Positions 24,079-32,609 of a stretch of 64,000 nucleotides of DNA are shown in pieces (position 1 is the first letter of the stretch; the number at the start of each line of letters is the position of its first letter). The notes under the pieces are model-generated. The model did not search any database. It saw only the letters and a program-made list of their open reading frames with translations, and was not told the DNA's origin. The translations under genes were made by a program, and so were the position numbers. Source of the DNA: UBA11663 sp963933635 (GTDB lineage: Bacteria; Bacteroidota; Bacteroidia; Flavobacteriales_D; Sanyastnellaceae). The DNA is taken from contig CAWVVM010000001.1 in NCBI GenBank assembly GCA_963933635.1, positions 1 to 64,000 of the forward strand. The letters run 5' to 3'.

Positions 24079-26266
24079 GTTGGGTGCAAGTTACGCCGTG
24101 GGAGAAACTGCATGTGCCCAAGAAGATCTTCCTTCTGGACCGTGGCTGCAGACAAACTTCCACCGGGGGTCATATCAGGGCGACCCACCATCGCGAGATC
24201 TCTGGGATGTATGGGAAGATATGCTCCCCGTGAAGCCTGCAAAGCGGTCTTTTTGGGAGAAGCTACAGGGCAAGAAAGCCCTTGCAGGAGACTCGCGCTC
24301 CCCAACAGTTCAAGCCCAATTCAAGAACGCAAGAGCCCTTCAAAATCGATTGCATTTGGCTGGTTGGCTGGAGGCAGATGTTCAATCCAGTTGGACCGTC
24401 TTGAACCGAGGTACTGCCCTTGATTTGCACGTCATCTTGGGGCGGCGTTGGCACTTGGCAGGCATCACTTGGAATCTCGACGCCACGGGTCTGACTGTTC
24501 AGGAGCTTGAACTTCCTCTCCAAAGAGGACTTCCGTTTGCCCAAGATTTGTTGCGTGGTGCCCAAGATCATTTGGCATTGCAAATTCAAAGCGCGGGGCG
24601 GGCAACGTTCCACTCGGGGCTTCTTGTATTTACAGCCGATACCTTGGGCAGATCCGATCGGCACGAAGTGTGGCTCACCGTTGAAGCGTTGCCGTGGCAT
24701 GCTGAAGGTACGGAGTGGCATGACCCTTCGCTCCCGACAGACTCGATGGGGAATCGCCCTCACCCCAAAGTGGAATTTGGAAGCATCACTTGGGAGGGGC
24801 AAGTGCCCTCTGATTCGGGAAAAACTGGCAGTCTCCGTGCAGATGTGTGGAGACACTTGGTTGATTTGAAAGCCCAAAAACCTTTTACGCCTAGGGCAAT
24901 TTCTAAGACCCTACAAGGGTTTCAATCCCTTCCAAGTGTGGCACAGGTGCAGTTGGGGAAAACGTTCCGTTTGGAAGCTGAGAAAGTGCTCATGGACGTG
25001 GACATCCAAATTCAGCAGAGACCCTCTCACGATGTGGGCTTTGAATTGGATTTGGTTCGGAACGACACGCGTTATGGACCCAAGCTAGGCACCTCCGTGG
25101 TGCACCGCAACCCTCGAGGTTGGGGGGCAAAGAATGCGGTTGAATTTGGTTTTGGCTATGTGGCAGTGGCTCCCTTCGCGACCCTTTCAAGGGACAATTT
25201 GCTGAACAGTGGAGAATGGTACATCCGCTGGCACAAGGAGCGTCTTGGCATATGGCCCTTGTCTCTTGATGCCATGCGCCCGTCCACACAGCCCAATTCT
25301 GAATGGGACCTCGGTTGGGAAAGAGAGGTTTGGCCTGAATTCACACGGTCACAATTTCATGGCAGCTATGAAGTCAGTTGGACAGAGAATCCGACCCGGA
25401 ATTCCAAAGTAGCTCTTCGACTTGTGGACCTCGCCTTTGTCAATTTGACCAATCGGGACAGCCTTTTTGTCCAATGGCTCGACAGCGACGCGAACGACCT
25501 GGTCAAGGCGCGTTTCAACAACCACTTGACGCTCGCATCCGGTGGATCGTGGGAGACAGAGTGGAGGGGCGGAAATTGGTCAGGACAAGCTGTGGTTCAA
25601 TCAATGTGGGCAGGATGGCTCTCCCAGGCTCTGGCATCCCGACTGGCCGCCGGTGATTCCGAATGGCTTGACCCTCAAAGTGGGGCATGGACCTTGGCCA
25701 AGGGCGTGCCTTCGATTCAATTCCAGCGACACCAAGCGGTGTTTCAGGGCCGCAAAAAGACCACCAAGGGATCGGCTTGGTACCAGGCATTCAACCTCAA
25801 AGTGGGTTGGGCCGGTACGGGAGCCAACACCCCAGCATTGCCCTTGGAGCATTCGTTCTTTGGCGGTGGGGCCAATGGCATTCGGGGTTGGCGAATCCGA
25901 ACTTTGGGGCCGGGACGTTTGGCCTCTTCTGAGGAGACGAATGCTGTGGTGGGGATTGGGGATGTGAGGCTTGACATCAATGTGGAGTCTCGGTTCAAAC
26001 TGAGTCCCACTTGGGGTCTGGCGCTCTTCACCGATGCAGGGAATGTTTGGCTGCACGGCACAGATGTTCCTGAAGAGGCCCAGTTTTCGTTGGGCACCAT
26101 GGGCTGGAGTGCCGGAATGGGCGTGCGTTACGACCTGGGGTTTTTCTTGATCAGGGTAGATGCTGCGCTGAGGGCCCATGATCCCGGACGCCCCGCTGGG
26201 AGCCGATGGATAGGACAGGCACTGCCCAAGGGAGCTGTGCACTTGGGTTTGGGATTGCCATTTTGA
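24047..26266 (+). CDS. Omp85-family outer-membrane protein (BamA/TamA-like)
   Basis: The product has about 739 residues from ATG 24047. ATG 24071 is an alternative, and the longer frame from 23963 runs deep into the methyltransferase gene on the other strand. A signal peptide seems to end near ETACAQ. The N-terminal half (to about residue 310) would hold POTRA-like domains, one likely beginning 'TFGSITWEGQVPS' or nearby. The C-terminal half is a 16-strand-type barrel with Omp85 signatures: 'FFGGGANGIRGWRIRTLGPG' (about 605-625), 'GDVRLDINVESRF', and a terminal Phe. Family members insert or move proteins across the outer membrane. A role like TamA/TamL is inferred. Confidence 0.85.
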   Translation: MSCRWTLWMAMLGASYAVGETACAQEDLPSGPWLQTNFHRGSYQGDPPSRDLWDVWEDMLPVKPAKRSFWEKLQGKKALAGDSRSPTVQAQFKNARALQNRLHLAGWLEADVQSSWTVLNRGTALDLHVILGRRWHLAGITWNLDATGLTVQELELPLQRGLPFAQDLLRGAQDHLALQIQSAGRATFHSGLLVFTADTLGRSDRHEVWLTVEALPWHAEGTEWHDPSLPTDSMGNRPHPKVEFGSITWEGQVPSDSGKTGSLRADVWRHLVDLKAQKPFTPRAISKTLQGFQSLPSVAQVQLGKTFRLEAEKVLMDVDIQIQQRPSHDVGFELDLVRNDTRYGPKLGTSVVHRNPRGWGAKNAVEFGFGYVAVAPFATLSRDNLLNSGEWYIRWHKERLGIWPLSLDAMRPSTQPNSEWDLGWEREVWPEFTRSQFHGSYEVSWTENPTRNSKVALRLVDLAFVNLTNRDSLFVQWLDSDANDLVKARFNNHLTLASGGSWETEWRGGNWSGQAVVQSMWAGWLSQALASRLAAGDSEWLDPQSGAWTLAKGVPSIQFQRHQAVFQGRKKTTKGSAWYQAFNLKVGWAGTGANTPALPLEHSFFGGGANGIRGWRIRTLGPGRLASSEETNAVVGIGDVRLDINVESRFKLSPTWGLALFTDAGNVWLHGTDVPEEAQFSLGTMGWSAGMGVRYDLGFFLIRVDAALRAHDPGRPAGSRWIGQALPKGAVHLGLGLPF

Positions 26267-26340
26267 ATCTATCCACGACATCCGATTCAACATCGTGTAA
26301 AACTGCATTTCGATTGGCCTCGTTCCCCTGGGAGCCATCA

Positions 26341-26348
26341 TAAATTTG
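26341..26348 (+). promoter_or_regulatory. -7 box (TAAATTTG) of accD
   Basis: An exact TAnnTTTG match ending 4 nt before the accD ATG. A TTG at 26314-26316 is a candidate -33 element, but at a long 24-nt spacing. Confidence 0.6.
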
Positions 26349-26352
26349 TAGC

Positions 26353-27204
26353 ATGGGATGGTTCAAGAGAAATGCAGAAGGCATCACGACGTCAAGCGCT
26401 GAGAAGAAGGAAATTCCTGAAGGTGCTTGGTACAAGTGTCCCAATTGCAAAACGGTCGTCTCCAACCAAGAGCACGCCGCGACACTTTGGGTTTGCACCA
26501 TGTGTGACCATCACGAGCGAATTGGAAGCGATGCCTACTTCGGCTTGTTGTTCGACGATGGCAAGTACAGAGAAGTGGCGCCCAAGTTGTCTTCCGCTGA
26601 CCCTCTAGGGTTCTCCGACACCAAGGCCTACACAGACCGCTTGGACGCTGCAAAAGCCAAGACAGGACTCACCGACGCCATCCGCGTTGGATCGGGTGAG
26701 ATGAATGGGCAAGGTGTGGTGATTGCATGCATGGACTTTTCCTTCATCGGCGGCAGCATGGGATCTGTTGTGGGAGAAAAGATCGCCCGTGGCATTGACC
26801 ACGCCCTCAAAAAGGGAGTGCCGTTCATTTGCATCAGCAAGTCAGGGGGTGCGCGAATGATGGAGGCTGGTTTGAGTCTGATGCAAATGGCCAAGACAAG
26901 TGCCAAACTCTCACTGCTCTCAAAAGCAGGGCTTCCATTCATCAGTATGCTCACCGACCCCACAACGGGAGGAGTGACGGCTTCCTTTGCGATGCTCGGC
27001 GACTTGAACATTAGCGAACCCAATGCTTTGATTGGCTTTGCGGGGCCAAGGGTGGTGAAAGAAACGATTGGGAAAGACCTTCCGGAAGGTTTTCAAAGAG
27101 CCGAGTTTGTTTTGGAGCACGGATTTTTGGACGCCATTATTCCAAGAAAGGAGTTGAAGACGCAGCTGTCCTTTTCTCTCCGCATGTTGCATACCCAAGA
27201 ATAA
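26353..27204 (+). CDS. accD: Acetyl-CoA carboxylase carboxyltransferase subunit beta
   Basis: The product is 283 residues, the normal length. The N-terminal zinc ribbon is visible as 'CPNC' (about 29-32) and 'CTMC' (about 48-51). The carboxyltransferase core carries 'FSFIGGSMGSVVGEKI', 'SKSGGARMMEAGLSLMQM', 'DPTTGGVTASFAMLGD' and 'IGFAGPRVVKETI'. With AccA it transfers carboxyl groups from biotin to acetyl-CoA to make malonyl-CoA, the first committed step of fatty-acid synthesis. It reads toward rpsO, 79 bp downstream, which has its own promoter-like box. Confidence 0.97.
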   Translation: MGWFKRNAEGITTSSAEKKEIPEGAWYKCPNCKTVVSNQEHAATLWVCTMCDHHERIGSDAYFGLLFDDGKYREVAPKLSSADPLGFSDTKAYTDRLDAAKAKTGLTDAIRVGSGEMNGQGVVIACMDFSFIGGSMGSVVGEKIARGIDHALKKGVPFICISKSGGARMMEAGLSLMQMAKTSAKLSLLSKAGLPFISMLTDPTTGGVTASFAMLGDLNISEPNALIGFAGPRVVKETIGKDLPEGFQRAEFVLEHGFLDAIIPRKELKTQLSFSLRMLHTQE

Positions 27205-27228
27205 TTCGAAGGGCCATTGGTTCTTTCG

Positions 27229-27236
27229 TATCTTCG
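27229..27236 (+). promoter_or_regulatory. -7-like box (TATCTTCG) upstream of rpsO
   Basis: One mismatch to TAnnTTTG. It leaves a leader of about 40 nt before rpsO, with an AAAGGA purine stretch at 27270-27275, so this gene appears to keep a conventional 5' leader, unlike the leaderless-type genes nearby. Confidence 0.4.
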
Positions 27237-27283
27237 CGGTTCATTTTATTATTCGCATCTCGAACATCTAAAGGATTTCGCAC

Positions 27284-27553
27284 ATGTATTTGGACGCATC
27301 AAAGAAGAAAGAATTCTTCGCCAAGCACGGAAAAGGGGACACCGACACAGGCTCTCCTGAGGCACAAATCGCCATGTTTTCATTCCGTATTGCTCACCTC
27401 ACTGAGCATCTTAAAAGAAACCGCAAGGACTACAACACGCAGCGCGCCTTGATCACTTTGGTCGGAAAGCGACGCAAACAGTTGAATTACCTCGCGGCCA
27501 AGGACATCAATCGCTACCGGGAGATTGTGAAGGAGCTCGGCTTGCGTCGTTGA
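27284..27553 (+). CDS. rpsO: 30S ribosomal protein S15
   Basis: An 89-residue protein, the universal S15 length. Recognisable helices are 'DTGSPEAQIAMFSFRIAHLT', 'LKRNRKDYNTQRALITLVGKR' and 'YREIVKELGLRR'. S15 binds the central domain of 16S rRNA. As in most bacteria it is followed by pnp (99 bp to its start), and the two are probably cotranscribed and processed. Confidence 0.98.
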   Translation: MYLDASKKKEFFAKHGKGDTDTGSPEAQIAMFSFRIAHLTEHLKRNRKDYNTQRALITLVGKRRKQLNYLAAKDINRYREIVKELGLRR

Positions 27554-27651
27554 TCCATTGAATCGAATTTCTGGAGGCGGTTGAAAGTCATCCGCCTTTG
27601 GCTTATTGGGGCTTGCCGGCCCACACACATACACGTAGAAGAAGAGGCAAC

Positions 27652-29877
27652 ATGAATTACACGGTACACAACCAAACCATTGATCTCGGCAAAGGGCGCG
27701 AGGTCACCATTGAAACCGGCAAGCTCGCCAAGCAGGCTCACGGTTCCGTCGTCGTTAGATCGGGCAACACCATGTTGCTCGCCACGGCAGTTTCCAGTCA
27801 CGAACCCATGGACGTTGACTTCCTTCCACTGACAGTGGATTACCGCGAAAAGTATGCGGCGGCCGGACGTTTTCCAGGAGGATTTTTCAAGCGTGAAGCC
27901 CGCCCCTCTGACACGGAGGTGTTGGTCATGCGTCTTGTGGATCGGGCCCTTCGTCCGATGTTCCCGGGTGATTACCACGCAGGGACGCAGGTCATGATTC
28001 AACTGATGAGCTCTGATGCAGAGGTTCTGCCAGACAGTTTGGCGGGTTTCGCAGCCAGTGCAGCCATCGCAGTGTCAGACATTCCCTTTGATGGCCCCAT
28101 CTCTGAAGTGCGCGTAGCGCGTGTAGGAGGGGAGTTTGTGATCAACCCTCTCCGCTCAGAATTGGAGGAGGCAGACATGGACATCATGGTCGCGGGAACC
28201 ATGGACAGCATTGTCATGGTGGAAGGAGAAATGAGCGAGGTCAGTGAAGGAGAGATGGTAGATGCCATTGAGGTGGCACACGGTGCCATTCGCACCCAAT
28301 GTGAGGCGCAAAACGAGCTTGCCAAAAAGGTGGGCAAGTTGGAAGTGAAGCGCGAATACTCTCACGAAACTCATGATGAGGATTGGAAGGCCCACATCAT
28401 GGCGGACATGTACCCCAAGTTCTACGAAGCTGGGAAGACAGGTGCCACCAAGGAAGAGCGCAAAAGCCGCTTCTCTGAATTGAAGGCTGCCTTCATGGAG
28501 GCGATGTCAGACGAAGACCGCGAGCAAAAAGGTGGCATGACGAGCGACTACATCAAGTTGGCTCAGAAAAAAGCCATTCGTGACCTCGTGCTCAACGAAG
28601 GGTTGCGATTGGATGGACGTAAGACGGATGAGATTCGCTCCATTTGGACCGAAGTGGACTACCTGCCGGGATGCCATGGCTCTTCAATCTTCACCCGTGG
28701 AGAAACCCAAAGCTTGACAACATTGACGTTGGGAACCAAGCAAGATGAGCAGCTGATTGACGGGGCGCTTGTGCGCAAAACTGAGAAGTTCCTTTTGCAC
28801 TACAATTTCCCTCCATTCAGCACCGGAGAGGAGCGTCCCTTGCGCGGCACGAGCCGACGGGAAGTGGGGCACGGAAACTTGGCGCTTCGTGCATTGAAGC
28901 CAGTGTTGCCTCCAGTAGAGGAATGCCCATACACGATTCGTTTGGTAAGTGAGATCCTTGAATCCAACGGTTCCTCTTCCATGGCCACTGTATGTGCAGG
29001 CACCTTGGCCCTCATGGACGGTGGAATCAAAATCAAAGCTCCCGTGTCTGGCATTGCCATGGGATTGATCACCGATCTGGAGACAGGCAAGTACGCTATC
29101 CTTTCAGACATCTTGGGCGATGAAGATCACCTAGGCGACATGGACTTTAAAGTGACAGGCACCGAGACGGGCATCACAGCCTGCCAAATGGACATCAAGA
29201 TCAAAGGCATCAGCTTTGATCAATTGCGTGAAGCTCTGGAGCAGGCCCGTGAAGGCCGCCACCACATCCGCAAAGCCATGTTGACGGAACTCTCTGAGCC
29301 ACGTGACGACTACAAGGACCATGCGCCGCGCATCGTTTCCTTGGAGGTTCCCGGAGACAGCATCGGAGCCATCATTGGCCCAGGTGGAAAAATCATTCAA
29401 GAAATCCAAGCAGACACCGAAACCAACATCAGCATCGAGGACATCGATGGAAAAGGCATGGTTGAGATTGCAGCGTCGGACAAGAATGCCATCGAGGCTG
29501 CATTGAAGCGCATCAAGCAAATTGCATTTCCACCTACAGTAGAAATCGGACAGGAGTACGAAGGAAAGGTCAAAACCATCATGCCTTACGGCGCATTTGT
29601 GGAGGTGATGCCTGGACAAGATGGACTTCTCCACGTCAGCGAACTCGATTGGAAACGCGTAGAAAATGTTGGTGACATCCTCACAGAAGGGGAGACGGTC
29701 AAATTCAAAGTGGTGGGTCGCGACCCCAAAACAGGCAAGATCAAATTGAGCCGAAAGGTGTTGCTGCCCAAGCCGGAAGGATACGTCGAAAGAGCTCCCC
29801 GTGGAGACCGAGGTGATCGAGGCGACCGCGGCCGCGACCGCGGACCACGTCCCGAACGTCCGCGCAACGAAGATTGA
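27652..29877 (+). CDS. pnp: Polyribonucleotide nucleotidyltransferase (PNPase)
   Basis: The product is 741 residues from ATG 27652 (preceded by an AGAAGAGG purine stretch); the upstream in-frame ATG at 27598 adds unrelated residues. Two RNase PH-like domains (about 1-220 and 325-550) are present, with 'GRFPGGFFKREARPS' and 'GGIKIKAPVSGIAMG' motifs. A KH domain ('IIGPGGKIIQEIQ', about 565-575) and an S1 domain ('MPYGAFVEVMPGQDGLLHVSEL', in part, about 640-700) follow. The tail is an Arg/Gly/Asp-rich stretch ('RGDRGDRGDRGRDRG'). It degrades RNA phosphorolytically from the 3' end. Confidence 0.98.
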   Translation: MNYTVHNQTIDLGKGREVTIETGKLAKQAHGSVVVRSGNTMLLATAVSSHEPMDVDFLPLTVDYREKYAAAGRFPGGFFKREARPSDTEVLVMRLVDRALRPMFPGDYHAGTQVMIQLMSSDAEVLPDSLAGFAASAAIAVSDIPFDGPISEVRVARVGGEFVINPLRSELEEADMDIMVAGTMDSIVMVEGEMSEVSEGEMVDAIEVAHGAIRTQCEAQNELAKKVGKLEVKREYSHETHDEDWKAHIMADMYPKFYEAGKTGATKEERKSRFSELKAAFMEAMSDEDREQKGGMTSDYIKLAQKKAIRDLVLNEGLRLDGRKTDEIRSIWTEVDYLPGCHGSSIFTRGETQSLTTLTLGTKQDEQLIDGALVRKTEKFLLHYNFPPFSTGEERPLRGTSRREVGHGNLALRALKPVLPPVEECPYTIRLVSEILESNGSSSMATVCAGTLALMDGGIKIKAPVSGIAMGLITDLETGKYAILSDILGDEDHLGDMDFKVTGTETGITACQMDIKIKGISFDQLREALEQAREGRHHIRKAMLTELSEPRDDYKDHAPRIVSLEVPGDSIGAIIGPGGKIIQEIQADTETNISIEDIDGKGMVEIAASDKNAIEAALKRIKQIAFPPTVEIGQEYEGKVKTIMPYGAFVEVMPGQDGLLHVSELDWKRVENVGDILTEGETVKFKVVGRDPKTGKIKLSRKVLLPKPEGYVERAPRGDRGDRGDRGRDRGPRPERPRNED

Positions 29878-29946
29878 TTGAGTCGGTTGTAAACCTTTTC
29901 AGTCAGAACTGCGTTAAATCATTGTTGAACCCCTTGAATTGCACCC

Positions 29947-30816
29947 ATGAGGCAGCTAAAAATCACCAAGCAAGTCACGAATCGAGAGACAGCGTCTCTT
30001 GACAAATACCTCCAAGAAATTGGTCGTGTCGACCTCATTACAGCAGAGGAAGAGGTGGAGCTCGCCCGGAAGATCAAAGCAGGAGATCAACTTGCACTTG
30101 AGAAGTTGACCAAAGCGAATCTTCGCTTTGTGGTGTCTGTTTCCAAGCAGTACCAGAACCAAGGATTGTCCCTTCCGGACTTGATCAACGAAGGCAATCT
30201 TGGACTCATCAAGGCAGCTCAACGTTTTGATGAAACCCGTGGCTTCAAATTCATCTCATACGCCGTTTGGTGGATCCGTCAGTCCATTCTTCAAGCGCTT
30301 GCTGAGCAGAGTCGCATAGTTCGACTTCCATTGAACAAGATTGGCTCCATCAACAAAATCAACAAGGCTTTTGCCCGTTTGGAACAGGAATTTGAACGTC
30401 CACCAACAGCGGCGGAATTGGCCGAAACGTTGGACATGACGCTGGATGAAGTGAAGCAAAGCATGAAAAATGCTGGCCGTCACGTATCCATGGATGCTCC
30501 GTTGAAGGACGGAGATGAGAGTTCCAGCAACATGTATGATGTGTTGCAGACAGGGGATACTCCTTCCCCTGACACGGACTTGATGACGGAATCGTTGCGC
30601 AAGGAGATTGAACGCAGCCTGCGCACCCTTACCCCAAGAGAGGCAGACGTTGTGCGCCTGTACTTCGGATTGAACGGCGAGCACCCCATGACATTGGAAG
30701 AAATCGGGGAGCGATTTGACCTCACCCGCGAACGGGTGAGACAAATCAAGGAAAAGGCCATCCGTAGGCTTAAGCATACAAGCAGGAGCCGGATCCTTAA
30801 GGGATACCTCGGCTGA
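29947..30816 (+). CDS. rpoD: Primary sigma factor (RpoD/SigA type, short Bacteroidota form)
   Basis: The 289-residue length and the opening 'MRQLKITKQVTNRE' are typical of the Bacteroidota housekeeping sigma factor, which lacks region 1.1. Region 1.2 ('LDKYLQEIGRVDLIT'), region 2 ('ANLRFVVSVSKQYQNQGL', 'GFKFISYAVWWIRQSI'), region 3 and region 4 ('RVRQIKEKAIRRLKHTSRSR') are all intact. It directs RNA polymerase to the TAnnTTTG-type promoters seen in this window. It stands alone, 69 bp after pnp and before a strong inverted repeat. Confidence 0.97.
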   Translation: MRQLKITKQVTNRETASLDKYLQEIGRVDLITAEEEVELARKIKAGDQLALEKLTKANLRFVVSVSKQYQNQGLSLPDLINEGNLGLIKAAQRFDETRGFKFISYAVWWIRQSILQALAEQSRIVRLPLNKIGSINKINKAFARLEQEFERPPTAAELAETLDMTLDEVKQSMKNAGRHVSMDAPLKDGDESSSNMYDVLQTGDTPSPDTDLMTESLRKEIERSLRTLTPREADVVRLYFGLNGEHPMTLEEIGERFDLTRERVRQIKEKAIRRLKHTSRSRILKGYLG

Positions 30817-30854
30817 TGGTTCAATGTCCCTACGGACAACAAACGAAGCTAAAA

Positions 30855-30886
30855 ACAAAGCTCATGGTTCACGCCATGGGCTTTGT
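30855..30886 (+). terminator. 13-bp inverted repeat after rpoD, probable terminator
   Basis: The arms 30855-30867 and 30874-30886 pair over 13 bp (one G-T) around a 6-nt loop, 39 nt after the rpoD stop. The tail has few T residues, so it may be a weak terminator or an mRNA-stabilising hairpin. Confidence 0.6.
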
Positions 30887-30969
30887 GCATTTCGGGGGCA
30901 ATGGCATTGTATACCACGGGAAAGCAAGAAAGTATTCTTCTTTGCGTTCGAGATTCAATGGAAGTTGAA

Positions 30970-30977
30970 CATCTTTG
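30970..30977 (+). promoter_or_regulatory. -7-like box (CATCTTTG) 4 nt before the lipoprotein start
   Basis: One mismatch to TAnnTTTG. The spacer CAAC is the same as at the dehydrogenase gene (20498-20501). It supports the start at 30982 over upstream in-frame codons. Confidence 0.4.
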
Positions 30978-30981
30978 CAAC

Positions 30982-32559
30982 ATGACCTGTCCATTCATTC
31001 CTGCCAGCCGCAGGCTGTTCACTTTGACCAGTGGTGTGATGATAGGAATGGCCGCGCTTTCTTTTGTTTTTGTAACCGGTTGCCAGCGCACAACATGGGA
31101 CAACAATCCAGCGCATGGTCTCAGGTTCTCCTCCGATACAGTGTACTTCGACACCGTATTCACCACCGTGGGAAGTGTCACACTGCCTCTGAAGGTGTAC
31201 AATGATCATGAAGGAACATTGCTCATTGATGACATTGAGTTGGACGGGGGGCTCATCAGTCCGTTTCGCATCAATGTCAACGGCTTGCCCGCGACCGATT
31301 TGTCCGCTCCTTTGCGAGACACTCCTTTGGCTCCAGGAGACAGCATGTTTGTCTTTGTCGAAGTGACCGTAGATCCCAATGAAAGTGCGGAGGACGTGCC
31401 TTTTTGGGTGCGAGAGGACCTCATCTTCCGAACCAATGGCATCGAGCAGAATGTGAAACTGCTTGCGAAGGGACAAAACGCAGTATTTCACGGTGGTCCC
31501 GACGATTATACGGTGTTGGCATGTGACGAAGTTTGGGATGCCCAGTTGCCTCATGTCCTCTATGGAAGGATATTGGTGGAGTCTGGCTGCACACTCACCA
31601 TTATGCCGGGGACAAAGGTCCACGCCCATGCGGGTTCAGGCATCTGGATCAGAGGGGGGACGCTCCTCGCAGAGGGAGAGCTCGGAGCACCCATCACCAT
31701 GCAGGGCGATCGATTGGACGATGGCTATGTGGACACTCCAGGCCAATGGGGTCTGGCCTTTGACATCACCGATGCCGACACCCTCAATGGGAACTTGATC
31801 AACTACTCTGTATTTCGTGGAGGGCTGTGGTTGGACCGTGCTTTCGAGTGCCGGCTTGACCACGTGCAACTTTCGCAAGCCACAGTAGGCATTTGGGTGG
31901 ACAGTGTGGCCACTGGTGCCGCCTATGCGCTCAGCCTTACCAACAGCTCTGTGACCTTGGCAGAATCCATTGGTTTGTTGTCGCAAGGGGGACATATCAT
32001 TGGGTACAACAATCTTTTGGCCAACTGCGGGCAGGCATGCGGTTATTTCGCATTGGGAGGAGACGTCCAAATGCACCTAAGTACTTTCGCCAATTACGCT
32101 TCTTACGGCTCCGGCTTGCGGCAATTCCCAACCTTATTCGTCAACGATTGGTACGAAGCAGGCGATGGCAGTCTCCAATTGCGGCCATTCACGTCAGATT
32201 CAGAGTTTCGGAATTGCATCGCCGTAGGCAACAACGCCGGATTGAGTGAGTTCAGCGAAGTCATCGTGGACTTGTGGACCCCTGAAGAATACCTCAATCC
32301 TTTGTTTGTCTTCTCGTCCATCCATCACCAAGACGAGACGTTTCCGGTCAATCTCTTGGACGAGGGCACTACAGTCAACCTTGATCCGCCTTTTGTGGAT
32401 GAGCTGAACGCAGACTTTAGGCTTTCTGGATCGGCGACATCATGGACAGGGACATCTTCCATTCCTCCTTTTGACCCGTTCCAAGTGAGCACCGATCTTC
32501 TGGGCGAGCCGCGGAATACTTTTGCCCCAACGAAGGGCTGCTACGAGCGGGTTCCCTGA
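30982..32559 (+). CDS. Lipoprotein with beta-helix region, function unknown
   Basis: About 525 residues from ATG 30982. Earlier in-frame starts (30883) would put non-signal sequence before the hydrophobic stretch and overlap the rpoD hairpin. A lipobox ends the signal: 'SFVFVTGC', with the lipidated Cys at about residue 34. An Ig-like region (about 45-175) with 'TVTVDPNESAEDVPF'-like strands follows. The remainder, from about 200, reads as a right-handed parallel beta-helix, with 'GTKVHAHAGSGIWIRGG', 'GNLINYSVFRGG' and 'NCIAVGNNAG'. Similar lipoproteins are frequent in Bacteroidota beside unrelated genes. No enzymatic motif was seen. Confidence 0.75.
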   Translation: MTCPFIPASRRLFTLTSGVMIGMAALSFVFVTGCQRTTWDNNPAHGLRFSSDTVYFDTVFTTVGSVTLPLKVYNDHEGTLLIDDIELDGGLISPFRINVNGLPATDLSAPLRDTPLAPGDSMFVFVEVTVDPNESAEDVPFWVREDLIFRTNGIEQNVKLLAKGQNAVFHGGPDDYTVLACDEVWDAQLPHVLYGRILVESGCTLTIMPGTKVHAHAGSGIWIRGGTLLAEGELGAPITMQGDRLDDGYVDTPGQWGLAFDITDADTLNGNLINYSVFRGGLWLDRAFECRLDHVQLSQATVGIWVDSVATGAAYALSLTNSSVTLAESIGLLSQGGHIIGYNNLLANCGQACGYFALGGDVQMHLSTFANYASYGSGLRQFPTLFVNDWYEAGDGSLQLRPFTSDSEFRNCIAVGNNAGLSEFSEVIVDLWTPEEYLNPLFVFSSIHHQDETFPVNLLDEGTTVNLDPPFVDELNADFRLSGSATSWTGTSSIPPFDPFQVSTDLLGEPRNTFAPTKGCYERVP

Positions 32560-32609
32560 GACGAAACCTTGATGCCTAAGTCGCCGTATGGGGGAGGGAC
32601 CTCCATGAC

